64,000 nt of DNA from Lithodes maja (GCA_037953745.1 JBAKBP010013155.1:1-64000); one strand, 5' to 3'. Counted from the first letter of the stretch, positions 45,329 through 55,612 are shown. A program made the numbers and translations. The notes: generated by a model not told the origin, from the sequence alone.

Positions 45329-48300
45329 TTAGTACTCCTGCTTGGTGTGGTATTCAGCATAGCACGGTATAGGACATAGTGACAGCTGGCACTCCACACA
45401 CTGCATATTGGTCTTTTTCTGCTTCCTCGGCCTCACCTGGCTGTTCCAGCAGACATGGCACCGCCTTCTGCTAATGGTGACTCCATCTCGTTCCAGAGGC
45501 AGGTAACCGAGCTTGTGCACATTTAGATACTGTGCACACTGCATGCGGTCCTGAACGGGGCGCCCAGGTTGTACCACTGCCCTCTGTGGCATAGCATACC
45601 TGTCCAGGAGCTCCACCAACACCTGTTTTTGGAACCTCCGCAGGCTACTGAACTTCCTGGGTGTGCGCGGATTCCGAAGCCTGTAGATATTATAGGCATT
45701 CAGCATTGACATGTCCACCATGTGCAGAAAGAACTTTTTGTACCATCTGCACGAGGTACGCAGACAGTCGATGAAGCCTATCTGCATGTCGGACTTGTCC
45801 ACCAGCCTCATATTGATGTTGTAGTCCAGGACAGCATCGGGCTTGGTCACCCTGACTTTGGTGCGGCGATCCACCTTGCCAGTCTCAACCATTTCCCCCT
45901 TGTGGACGGTGCTCAGGATGTTGACCTTCCGCTGGTCGTGCCAGTGGATAGCCAGAATGGGTCCCGACTTCTTCTTGAAGACATCGCCTTTCTTTGTTTT
46001 AGGAGGGAAACTTGGCATGCCCTTCCTTTTCCCTCGTACTGTGCCTACAGTCCCCGTCTGGCGCTCATGGAGGTACTTTGAGAGAGTGGGGGACGTGTAG
46101 TAGTTGTCCGTGTAGAGGACGTGATTCTTTTCGAAGTACCGGTTCATCATGGCTTGAACCACTGCTCCGCCAAAGCCAATGAGGGGGTCTATTGCCACGT
46201 CCCCTTCCTTCCCGCTGTAGACCAGGAAGTCCAGGACATAGCCAGTTTGGCAATCGCACAGCACAAAGAACTTTATACCAAAGCGATGTCTCTTTGAGGG
46301 GATGTACTGCCTGAAGCTCAGCTTTCCCCGGAACAGCACAAGAGACTCGTCAATACAGACGTTGCAGAAGGGCATGAAGTAGGACGTGAAACGTTCTCTC
46401 ATCATCTCGTACAACGTCCTAATTTTCCACAGTTTGTCAGGGAGATGCATGTCGGTGTTGGTGACAAGATGGAGCGCTCCGAGGATGTCGAGGTACCGGT
46501 CCCGAGAGATGTATTTCCCGAAGGCAGGGGTGGATATTAGATCTTTGGTGATCCAATAGTCAGCCAACCTGTGCTTCTTCACATGAGGCATTAGCATGGT
46601 GATTGCCAGGAACACCATGAACTCGGGATGAGTCACTGGGGTCCACCGCTTCATGTGGCCCTTGGTCACCTTGCCAAAAAAGTTAACCTGGATTTGGTAA
46701 TGCTTATTTGTCTCTTTTATGACAAAGTCAGTAACCTCCTTATCAAAAAAAGCCTCAAAAAGCTCATGTGGTCGAGCATTGGGGCCTGCAGGAAAACTTG
46801 GGGTAACTCCTGGAGCATCCTGTACCTCATCAAAAGGGGTTACATCAGGGTCAATGACTTCATCAGCAGCCACATCCTGCCAGTTGAAAACATAAAATCC
46901 GTCCTTCTGGCGACGCTGACGAGGAGCTACAGCGGGGGCAGCACGCCCACGAACTTTGGCGGCGCGAACCCTAGGGCGGCCAGGAGCGCGACGGCGCCCA
47001 GGCCCAGCCCGGCGGCCAGCCAGGCGGCCAGGGCGGCCAGGAGCACGACGGCCCTGGGCAAAGCGTCTGGGTTGAGGGTCGTCGATGTCCATAAATTCGT
47101 CATCGTCGTTGTCGTCAGAGCCGTCATCTTGCCCTGACGGTGGACCCAGGTAATCATGGCCAGAGTCGTCTGTGAGGTGCCCTTCATCTTCAGAGCCCCC
47201 CTCATATTCTTGCGGGGAACGAATGATGCGTGGGCGGCGTGTAGGTCGGCGAGGTGGGGAAGGAGTGGGAGATGAGGCTCTGTCATCTTCATACAGAGGT
47301 TCGGGGCTCCTTGGCCTACGACGAGTCTTAGACAGCACTGGTTCAGTGTCTGTAGGTGCAGGTATGGATGCGAGGTCAAACACATCATGAGGAACCTCTG
47401 TTGTAGGCTGGAGAGGTGGGGTGGACCCTGGGGAAACTTGCGGGGGCGTATGGCTGGGAGCGGCAGGGGTGGAAGCCGCAGGGGTGGAAGCCGCGGGAGC
47501 CTCGAACAAAGAGCGCCTACTTGTAGCTCCTTTTTTGACATATTTTCTCCCTTTTCCCTTTTCTTTAGTAGTATGTCTCCTCTCGGGGGAAATAGGGGGT
47601 AAATAGGCCGAAAGTGGGGGTTCCTCAACCCTAGGCAGTGCTGGTGGTGGTGGGGAAGAATGGCGGGAGCCTGGGGCAACTTGGGTGGCGTGGGTAGATA
47701 AGGAAGACAATGGCGGGTCAACCTCGGCCTCACGCGCAGCCTCACTGGCACCCTCACGCACTGCTCCCTCACCAACTTTTAGGGCCTCTTTCCTGGCTGC
47801 CGCGGCCGCCTTTTTGAGCACTTGTTTCTTATAGAAACGTATCTTGAATGGGGATTTAGCTGGCGAAGGGCTAGGTGTCGTGTCACTCAACCTAAACTTG
47901 GTAGTCGACCTAGTGCTGTCCCATTCGCTCACTCTCACTAGACTCTCATCACCTTGCACAACTATGTCACGTTCAGTACTATCATCACTTTCATCGTCAT
48001 GCTCAAATCCAATAAAAAGCGCGTCTCTTTCACGGATTTCTTCTATATCGTCAAAATCCTCACTATAGTGAGACTCGTAAGACTCGGAGCTATCACTGCC
48101 CAAGTCATCACCACTTTTTTTGCCTTCACCACGTTCATAACTCCTCAAAGCTATTTCAATACCTCCGGGAGTCAACGCATCTTGTGCGTGCATTCGCGTT
48201 AGGGCGCGACGAACATGGGCAGGCGTCGAAGGGAGTGTGGAATCGGACACAAGGGAATCACTTTTTGGGCTAGTATCCATGTTGGCGGCAGGGTAGAGAC

Positions 48301-48364
48301 TGGCGTACATGCTGTCTGGTAGCGCCGCCTGGTGACCACGGAGCAAAATTTGTACGCGCGCCAT
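45329..48364 (-). CDS. piggyBac-like transposase, long N-terminus
   Basis: The start is the ATG at 48364 (MARVQILLRG), the first in the element; the open frame upstream runs across the terminal repeat into the host and cannot be its start. 1011 residues. 1-535 are low-complexity, Ser/Pro/Asp-rich, with a basic GRP-rich block at 433-485 (RRAPGRPGRLAGRRAGPG) like AT-hooks. 535-900 is the DDE_Tnp_1_7 domain, with catalytic Asp in CIDES (672), YTDNYY (753) and LVDKSD (856). 969-1005 is the Cys/His-rich end (CHVCW, CVECQ, CPIPC, H). It cuts and pastes at TTAA. Frame, catalytic residues and termini are intact, so activity is plausible. Classic piggyBac transposase is about 600 residues; the extra length is N-terminal. 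Confidence 0.95.
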   Translation of the reverse strand: MARVQILLRGHQAALPDSMYASLYPAANMDTSPKSDSLVSDSTLPSTPAHVRRALTRMHAQDALTPGGIEIALRSYERGEGKKSGDDLGSDSSESYESHYSEDFDDIEEIRERDALFIGFEHDDESDDSTERDIVVQGDESLVRVSEWDSTRSTTKFRLSDTTPSPSPAKSPFKIRFYKKQVLKKAAAAARKEALKVGEGAVREGASEAAREAEVDPPLSSLSTHATQVAPGSRHSSPPPPALPRVEEPPLSAYLPPISPERRHTTKEKGKGRKYVKKGATSRRSLFEAPAASTPAASTPAAPSHTPPQVSPGSTPPLQPTTEVPHDVFDLASIPAPTDTEPVLSKTRRRPRSPEPLYEDDRASSPTPSPPRRPTRRPRIIRSPQEYEGGSEDEGHLTDDSGHDYLGPPSGQDDGSDDNDDDEFMDIDDPQPRRFAQGRRAPGRPGRLAGRRAGPGRRRAPGRPRVRAAKVRGRAAPAVAPRQRRQKDGFYVFNWQDVAADEVIDPDVTPFDEVQDAPGVTPSFPAGPNARPHELFEAFFDKEVTDFVIKETNKHYQIQVNFFGKVTKGHMKRWTPVTHPEFMVFLAITMLMPHVKKHRLADYWITKDLISTPAFGKYISRDRYLDILGALHLVTNTDMHLPDKLWKIRTLYEMMRERFTSYFMPFCNVCIDESLVLFRGKLSFRQYIPSKRHRFGIKFFVLCDCQTGYVLDFLVYSGKEGDVAIDPLIGFGGAVVQAMMNRYFEKNHVLYTDNYYTSPTLSKYLHERQTGTVGTVRGKRKGMPSFPPKTKKGDVFKKKSGPILAIHWHDQRKVNILSTVHKGEMVETGKVDRRTKVRVTKPDAVLDYNINMRLVDKSDMQIGFIDCLRTSCRWYKKFFLHMVDMSMLNAYNIYRLRNPRTPRKFSSLRRFQKQVLVELLDRYAMPQRAVVQPGRPVQDRMQCAQYLNVHKLGYLPLERDGVTISRRRCHVCWNSQVRPRKQKKTNMQCVECQLSLCPIPCYAEYHTKQEY

Positions 48365-48576
48365 TCGAAAAGCACTCACGCAAGCAATGGTACAGTGGTG
48401 TACCACCCGGGTTCCTCGGGCCAAAAAAAAATGGTACACACGTGTACCACCCGGGGTCGAAGGGTTAAATGCTCTCCTAATTGCCTTACAAAAAAAAATA
48501 TTCTTCAATATGTACGCTAAAGTACGAACAAACAAATGTTGTACAACTCTGCAGAAAATTATACTGTTCACAAAAT

Positions 48577-48595
48577 CCTAAGCAAGGTCGCCATT
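48577..48595 (-). promoter_or_regulatory. Primer-binding-site region next to the 5' LTR
   Basis: The minus-strand sequence just inside the 5' LTR is AATGGCGACCTTGCTTAGG, and the same string follows the LTR of copy 2 at 61169-61187. TGGCGACC-type sites are usual in Ty3/gypsy elements. I cannot name the primer tRNA. Confidence 0.55.
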
Positions 48596-50439
48596 TGTTA
48601 CGACCGGGCACTCGGGTACACTAGGGCTCTTACACAGGACTCGAGTATGGCTCGCTGCCACAACGGAAACACACGATCCCAACCCCAGAGTACTGCCAGC
48701 CGAACAAAAAACGCCACTACACTCCAGAGTTCTATCTGCTATAACGGGGTATACAAGAACTCGGTACTAGCGTTTCACACAACAGACTAATAACTAGACG
48801 GGAGTTATCTAGTCTGGTCAACAATCAAACAAAGAAGAAAGTACTACAACACTAGAGAATAGTGTTGGCCGAAGCCGAAGTAATCCACCCTTGAACTAAG
48901 AACTTAAGAAGTCCTCCACCCTCTACTTCGGATCGGCACTATTACGTTACGTTAAACAATAGTCCTCGAGCATCAAGCAAGGAATCTTCTGATAAGTTAG
49001 ATGCTTCTCGAATACTCATAAGAAGTAAGTATCGGATTTTGAACAGCAATTTAATGAATAACTCACTGGTAATTAAAGGCTTTAAATTGACATAAGAAGA
49101 ATTATAAGAATAAGCAATAGGATATGGCAAACATTAAGAAGAAGTACTCCGACAATGCACTGGCAATAGCCTACTAAGATTGTGCTCGTGGGCCACTAAT
49201 CTCTGAAGTAGCTAAGCGTGCCACACATGAAATCAATAGTGCATAAACAATAATATACATAAGGAGAAGCTTCAATACTATGCTGTATCTGCTGGTCGAG
49301 CAAAGTCTAGCTGGGATACATAAGGTTAAGAGACAATGGCTGAGCAAGCGGCTCGTAGCCTAGCGAGGTCCTTAAGACTGTGCGGCCAAATTACGTTAAT
49401 TGACGGGATGCTCTCTTGAGAGATCCAGATCACTAGTATCTGGTTCTCTCCTGGCGATCCTCTCAAAGTCAAGCAAATGAGATAGCACAGTGTTGGGTGG
49501 CAGAGGCAAAAGCCCTCACTCGCAACACAGTGCTAAACTCCCACGGTACACAGTCAGAAAGACCACCTAGGCGTTCCACGTCTCCGTTGCAATTGTACTG
49601 GTTCAACCGCAACCTAGTACTCATAGGAAATCACAACTCAGAAACCCCATCCCAGTCTAGCATTGCCTAAACCAGCAGAAAACAGGAACATGAATAATCG
49701 CACACAGGGAAATGCATATACGAGTGCAACAAACATCAATCAATCCTATTCTAGTTAACCCTTCCAAAAATAGGCTATCTAACAGGCACTTATCTCGTGA
49801 GAACTCAAGCGATAATACTTTGGCTGACTAAATCTGCACCAAAGGGGTCATTGGTTAAAAAGGGACGAGAAGAGAAGAAGATAGGCTGTTCAGAGAGTAG
49901 AGAAAGTTCACATCAGTCGGAAGAATATGGATAGTTGCAAGGGATATGAGAAGTCGCTCTGCCTGATGAGTTCTGAAGAATGGTGGCAAGAACCTCTCTT
50001 TTTATACTCGGCCCTCTAGCGGCATATCTCAAACTACTTAAGGACCGCCCACTGGCAATCATGACGTCATATTCTCTCTCAATCTGGGATCGACAAAGGA
50101 TTTCCCACGCGCTTGATGAGGGAGGAGGGAGGAGGGAGGAGGGAGTGAGGCCTACACACCTCGTGGCGCGCTCACTGGCCGTCGTTACATAACTCTCTCT
50201 CTCATCATTATATATAAGTCCCACACACAATACTTATATCTAATGATATAAAATAGAACTCGTTGACTTAGAAGAAAACAAAATACATAATTATAATACT
50301 TATAGTACAACGGTTCACATAAACTGAGTTAGGAAACTCTACACAGACTACAGCCAAAGTTCCTGCCCTGACGATCCTAGCGAGAGTGGGGCCTGACTGA
50401 GCGTTCTGTACAGCATGCTCATACTCGGCATGCGTCACA
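48596..50439 (-). repeat. 5' LTR of copy 1
   Basis: 1844 bp, transcribed on the minus strand. It carries the promoter for the element (TATA box at 49999-50006). A TTAA at about 49381 is intact, matching the piggyBac-like target in copy 2. Confidence 0.95.
49999..50006 (-). promoter_or_regulatory. Probable TATA box of the LTR promoter
   Basis: TATAAAAA in GAGTATAAAAAGAGAGG on the minus strand, about 435 bp into the LTR. It is conserved in all three LTRs (copy 2 at 57744-57750). Position within U3 and conservation support a promoter role. The start site is inferred to be about 30 bp downstream. Confidence 0.6.
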
Positions 50440-50967
50440 ATTATTACATTATTTGTTTGAAATGTAGATGTTACTGTATGTTTCATTAATTTCTTCCCAT
50501 CATCACATTCTGTTCGTTATGCATCACCCGTTTGTATCATGTTCATGCATTGTCATTGGGGTGTTTGTCCTACTGTTTTTACTGGTAGTCCACAGAATTA
50601 CGTGTTCAGTCACTTATCTACTGGGTGTCACTTTTCACCTCCGGCACTTTTTTCATTGTGCGCGGTGCTGTTAGCGATGTTTACGGTTGGTCTTATCCGG
50701 TGTAGTACTTCCTACTTACTCCATATCATGAAAAGGGGGCGGGGGGCATCCTGTCAACCATATCCACCATTCTGATATGTTACATTCATACGATTCGGTT
50801 GAGATCTCAAAGAACATGACATGACTGTACATGATCTCTCTTAATATGCACTCTTTATATAAACTCTCTTGTTTAAGTCTGTCTTTTCTTTGTCATGATC
50901 CTTAACTAATTGCTGATGTTTGAGTTTTTCCAGCTTGGATGTCCACCTCCAATTTTGGTACTCTAAG
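50440..50967. other. No gene recognised
   Basis: Flank of LTR element copy 1. Short open frames only. Confidence 0.4.
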
Positions 50968-51482
50968 CTCTACGTTCGAACGTAGAGGCTACTACTAAAT
51001 TGGGAGGTTTAACGACCCTCCCAATACCAAATGAGGTAAACCTCCTATTTGGTTGTAGCCTCGGAGTATCTAACGTCATAGTCTCCCTCCCACAGACCGT
51101 ACCCCTGCCCATCCAATCTTGCCTCTTTTGTAGCTTGATATCGAGATGCCCTTTAATCCGGAACGGGTTAGAAGGTACGCCCCTGACAGCGGCGTGAAGA
51201 GCCAGATGGAATGGCCTAGTCGACAACTTTTTCTTTTCTTTCTCTTTTCAATTTTCTATTAAAAAGACCTCAAAAGTATGTACAACGTACCTAGTAGAGA
51301 GAGTAAGGTGCTACTCTAGATGTTAGCGATTTAATTCGCGCTATGGGTATACGATAATTGCCGCTCTAGAGCGAAGCAGATTACATCGTCATAGTATAAG
51401 CTCTACGTTGGATACTCCGAGGCTACAACCAAATACGAGGTTTACCTCATTTGGTATTGGGAGGGTCGTTAAACCTCCCAAT
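50968..51482. repeat. Large inverted repeat with 78-bp arms
   Basis: Arms at 50999-51076 and 51405-51482 are near-perfect reverse complements separated by about 330 bp. A 20-bp perfect palindrome, CTCTACGTTCGAACGTAGAG, lies at 50968-50987. The word AAGCTCTACGTT occurs in direct orientation at the outer left side (50965) and next to the right arm (51398). Foldback-element-like; no TTAA at the ends. Confidence 0.8.
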
Positions 51483-52266
51483 TTCTCAATTTAAAATCTC
51501 TGTCTAAGTGTGCTGGAGGGGGAGTTGAAAAAGGTTCCTGCAAGTCATAGAGAGACAATTTGGGAGCCGACAGGAAATAAAAAAGAGCTGGGGACACCCC
51601 TCCGGCTTTATTGATAGGCATGGAGAACCAAAGATGGTTATCCTGATGTATTTGGTGGGAGGATTTAGATGTGATAGTAGCTGCAAACTGTTGAGCTTCC
51701 GCCTCCCAGTCCACCCACGGGCCGAGACCTACCTGCCCCACCTGCAGAATTGGATTGTGAGACTGATTTAAGGCTGGCGTTGTATCCAACTCCGGTGTTA
51801 GCGTATTGAGCGATTTGATATCGTTCACGCCATCAGACTTTGTCCAATCAGCAAAGCGTTGTGCAGAAGAGGCAGGAGGTAATGCCGGAGTAGCAGAGTA
51901 AACAAAAAATTCAGGTGAATACACAGTAGGAATAGCTTTGATAGTTACATCCAATAATTGCCCTTGTGAATCTTTGGCCCTCAGTTTCTTACTCTTACTA
52001 ACCTCTATTACCCACTCACTGGGCACAGGGATCTCCCCCGATACGGATGTCTGTGCCATGCCCTGGTTGTTCGCTATTACTGGAATCCACGAGCAGTCGG
52101 GACCATACAAAAGAGGCATAGGGCCTTTTCTATGGGGGAGTTTGTCTAGAGGGGGAGAGGTAATGTCCGTGATAACACAAACATAGGTAGTTGTTAAGGA
52201 GGTGGGCACTGTAGTGCCACTTGCCGTAGTGTTCGTCGGGATGACGTTTAAATGGGGAAGTGACAT
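51469..52266 (-). CDS. Hypothetical protein, 265 aa
   Basis: An open frame from ATG (MSLPHLNVIPTNTT) to a stop whose last codons (NWEV) lie inside the right arm of the inverted repeat at 51405-51482. It is Pro/Ser/Thr-rich, with no signal peptide, no clear membrane span and no catalytic motif I recognise. The composition is mixed and protein-like (PSEWVIEVSKSKKLRAKD, LGPWVDWEAEAQQFA), unlike shadow frames. Conventional LTR, LINE or piggyBac sequence is not recognisable in it. It could be a structural ORF of an unrecognised element or an exon. Moderate confidence that it is, or was, coding. Confidence 0.5.
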   Translation of the reverse strand: MSLPHLNVIPTNTTASGTTVPTSLTTTYVCVITDITSPPLDKLPHRKGPMPLLYGPDCSWIPVIANNQGMAQTSVSGEIPVPSEWVIEVSKSKKLRAKDSQGQLLDVTIKAIPTVYSPEFFVYSATPALPPASSAQRFADWTKSDGVNDIKSLNTLTPELDTTPALNQSHNPILQVGQVGLGPWVDWEAEAQQFAATITSKSSHQIHQDNHLWFSMPINKAGGVSPALFYFLSAPKLSLYDLQEPFSTPPPAHLDRDFKLRNWEV

Positions 52267-52679
52267 ATTAGGTGGGATATAGTACAGTAAAAATATGACA
52301 TGACCTCACACAAATTGCAACAAAAATTATTTCAGTTTTATCGCATGCCTAAAGGTGTCCTCTTTGACATATAAAAAGTCTTAATGAATATTCCAAGGGG
52401 AAAATCCTGAAATCCGGGAAATTCAAAATGGGCGCCATCCGCCCTAGTGAGTTAGTGAAAATAATTATATATATCTAAAAGCACTACAATTTAATATAAC
52501 AGTAACTCTTTTTGGGTGTCGAAAGTCGCCCCAATGATCCCAATTGTCATCATCATCTTTCAATCATTTTCAAAATCGTTATGTGCCAGCCAAGCACACC
52601 TCCACTGACTCATACCCCTGTCGGGGGGGTTGGGTGTGGGGATTGGTAGGGGGGTGGGAATGGGGTGAGTACAAAGGAG
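52267..52679. other. No gene recognised
   Basis: AT-rich, then a G-rich tract near 52620-52660. Nothing supported. Confidence 0.35.
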
Positions 52680-55612
52680 TGCCAAGGAAAACAAGCAACA
52701 ACAGATCATGCAACCCTTCGAGGTTACTCGCCTGCCACAGTACTGTTCAAAGTACCCAACCTGGATGGAGCTTTCAAGATCTATGAGAAACTTATGAATG
52801 GAACCATTTCTGCTGAAAAAGTGTGTCTGTTTGATGTTGTAGCAAGAATCAAAGATCGTCTTAACCCGTTGAGCCCCGGCTAGTTATAATATTTTGTTCA
52901 CCCCAGTCCCAAGCCATTTTCACTTCTTTTTTTTGTTTGCTAAAATGGAAGACAAGGATGAGAAATGAAAAAAAAAAAAAAAAATCACCTCAGACATTTT
53001 TTTTTGGGGGGGGGGGGGGGAGCCTCAAAAAAATTTGTTGAGCCAAAATGGAAGAGAATGGTGAGAAATGAATAAAAAAATAAAAAAAAATCATTTCGGT
53101 CATTTGGGGGGGGTGGGGTCGAAAGTTCGTCTCCCCCGCATGACCACCCGCCCGGGAGCACTAGGGTAAAAACTGAGTATGGCATTGTACGGCATACATC
53201 CTAAGGAGTGTCTCACATAAATCTCAAGCCTCTAGCTCCCATACGACCGGAGTAATGAAGGTTCAAAGTGGCGGTGAACTAAGGGTGTAAAGTATCCCCA
53301 CTAAGCCCACCACCACCAGCCGCGCGGCTGTCTCGGCCCGCTCACGCCTACTGGCCCGGCTCCCACACACACTACGGTACCTCCCCCTCCTATTCTCCCG
53401 CCATTTCCTACCTTACGAGCCACGTAAGTGTTTTTTATATGTCGGACGCACGTGATGCGTCGCTGGGAGTTGGTGATCAAACACTGCCGACGCATCACGT
53501 GCGACGCTGGGTCTCACCGGGTTATGAAGCACATCGAGTCCACCAGGATATCCTCTCGGACTTCAGCTCTCTGGGTTCAGTACATGGATATGATAGATAT
53601 CCTACGAAAATACATCAGTGCAGAGCGGACTGGAAACTGGCCCTTACATCTGCAGGTAATCCAGGATATGCTACCCTATCTGGCTGCTTCAGGACATAAT
53701 ATTTACACCAAATCTGCCAGGATATATCTTCAGCAGATGCACAACCTCAAGACTGATCATCCTGAAGTCCATCAACATTTCAAGGAAGGATTCCACGTGA
53801 TTTGACGTATTGATCGCTTTAGGGCAGGTCTCTCTCCTGTCCTAATCATTTATCAGGTTCTGATGAGAAGTTTGAAAACCAGTGGTGGGCTTACTCGGGG
53901 GAGGGGGATGACAGAACAACAACGTTTGTTGTGGGTACTATCGATGCCTGCCAGTGCAGAAGTAAACCAGGCAATGGAAGGGCTCACAGGGGTCAACTAC
54001 AACACTGAAGAGCAGAACAAGACATGACCAAAGCAAGGCAAGCCCGTGACTTGAAGGACACACTGACAGTTCTCAGTTATCTACAGGAGCGAGATCCATT
54101 CGCCAGTGACCCTAGTCTGCGGAACATTGCCACTGGGGAGCATGCCCTTTCTAGTGTTTATGTTGATACAGCATGGTCGGTTGGCTCTGCGATACTGAAG
54201 TTTATGGATGGACTAACACCTACTGAATAATGTCTTCAAGAGAAAGGATAAAGCTGTTACCCTTGGCATGAAGTGCTCTGTAAGGATTGACCAAGATCAT
54301 ATTCAAGTTGACCCACAACTTCTGTTCCAGAGACTGGTCATAGCTGCACAGAAATATGATGAACTCGAGCTAGCCCTTGAATATGAGCTATGTAGCTATC
54401 CCCCAGCCCTTTTTGATTCCTCTCTCATGCTCCGAGAAGCAAAGAAGCCAGCCCTCGCTGATGCCATTAGGGATTTTATTGGGCCAGATTATGTACCAGA
54501 AGGTAGCCAGTATGTTTTGGATGGTGGAGCACTTATTCACCGCATTCCATGGGCTCCACGATCTACATATGAGGACATATGGTGCCAGTATACAGAGTAT
54601 GTACGAAAAAAGTATGGCAAGGCTGTAATGGTGTTTGATGGGTATGATAGTAACAGTACAAAGGACATGCCACACCACAGATGATCAAAAGGGAAGATTG
54701 GTGCCACTGTGACATTTACAGCAGACATGATTGCCACAGAATAGAAGGAACAATTCTTGGCTAACAGGCAGACCAAGCAGCGATTGGTTTCCATGGTAAG
54801 TGAAGAGCTGCAAAAGGCAGACTGTGAGACATACCATGCCTCAGGAGATGCTGACCTGCTGATTGCACAGAAAGCTGTGCAGTGTGCCATCACCAACAAT
54901 ACTGTGGTAATAGGGGATGACACAGACCTGTTAGTCCTTCTCTGTTACCATGCTAGCCTAGACTCTCATGACCTGTTATTTTGTTCTGAGTCAAGGAAAG
55001 GCACAAAGAAATCTCAAATGTGGAACATCAAGGCTACAAAGCAACTACTTGGCCCAGACATATGTAAGCACATCCTGTTCTTGCATGCAGTGCTTGGATG
55101 CAATATTACATCTCGCCTCTATGGGATTGGAAAGGGAAAATTCAGAGAAAGTTATATGTTCCGAGAGCAGGCAGAATTTTGTTACGCACATTCAGCTTTG
55201 AAGGAGGATGTAACAGAAGCTGGAGAGAAAGCAATGGTGATTCTCTACAATGGGAAATCAAGTGACACCCTGGACTCCCTCCAATATCAACGGTTTTGTG
55301 AGAAGGTGGCATCAAGCTCAACATATGTGCAGCCAACGATCTTACCACCAACAGCAGGAGCAACAAAGTATCACAGCCTGCGTGTGTACCTGCAAGTACA
55401 AGAATGGACCTTATCCGACAGACTGGGGATGGCAGAAGTGTGAGGGGGGGTTTGTGCCAGGTAAGACAACCCTTCCCCCCGCTCCTGAGAAACTTCTGTG
55501 GGTCATCAGGCGCAACTGCCAAGAAGACTGCAGCACCCTGAGATGCACATGCAAAAAAACAATATCGAGTGTACACCAGCATGGGACACTGCAGGGGATC
55601 CAGCTGCACTAA
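52680..55612 (+). pseudogene. XPG/FEN1-like (PIN) nuclease-type protein of unknown function, broken
   Basis: 52680-52860 encodes LFKVPNLDGAFKIYEKLM and LFDVVARIKDRL. A TTAA-type element interrupts. The protein resumes at 53526 with MKHIESTRISSRTSALWVQY, LRKYISAERTGNWPLHLQ and MTEQQRLLWVLSMPA. The core has acidic boxes like those of flap-nuclease PIN domains: MVFDGYDSNSTKD, ASGDADLLIAQKAV and VVIGDDTDLLVLLCYH. Then HAVLGCNITSRLYGIGKGK, SLQYQRFCEKVAS and a Cys-rich tail, RNCQEDCSTLRCTCKK. Inactivating changes include stops near 53803, 54682 and 54742, and frameshifts near 54016, 54230 and 55435. I know similar multi-copy proteins from invertebrate genomes only as uncharacterised. Nuclease activity is inference. 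Confidence 0.68.
52865..53521. mobile_element. TTAA-type non-autonomous element, family 4 (657 bp)
   Basis: TTAA at 52861-52864 and TTAT at 53522-53525. The termini CCCGTTGAGCCCCGGC and, inverted, CCCGGTGAGACCCAGC match with a few mismatches. A hairpin of GCACGTGATGCGTCG arms lies at 53449-53463 and 53489-53503. Homopolymer A, T and G runs fill 52960-53110. It splits the PIN-type gene; removal leaving TTAT gives RIKDRLMKHIES in frame. Confidence 0.75.

Larger units (their letters stand above)
44079..48468 (-). mobile_element. Full-length piggyBac-like DNA transposon
   Basis: TTAA at 44079-44082 and 48465-48468. Terminal repeats are CCCTCCGACCCCGG (left) and CCCTTCGACCCCGG (right, inverted). 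Body 4382 bp. It encodes one intact transposase and contains a 176-bp tandem repeat downstream of the gene. It lies in the leader of LTR element copy 1. The uninterrupted leader, GAGAGCATTTAAGAGACTCC, is present in copy 2 at 61294-61313. Subterminal words GGTGGTACAC repeat near the gene-proximal end. Confidence 0.95.
37887..50439 (-). mobile_element. Gmr1-like Ty3/gypsy LTR retrotransposon, copy 1, with nested piggyBac-like element
   Basis: LTRs of 1841 bp (37887-39727) and 1844 bp (48596-50439) flank it. A 4-bp target duplication, ATTA, lies at 37883-37886 and 50440-50443. LTR ends are TG...CA. In coding direction: 5' LTR, leader with a piggyBac-like insertion, one 1262-codon gag-pol-derived ORF, purine tract, 3' LTR. 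By eye the LTRs differ by a 3-bp indel (CGG/GGG region near 37905 versus 48614) and one T/C change (39133 region), so insertion is recent. Confidence 0.93.

Noticed and set aside
48365..48571. Upstream extension of the piggyBac transposase frame to 48571
   Set aside because: It crosses the terminal repeat and TTAA into the host LTR element. The deleted copy starts at the equivalent MARV codon.
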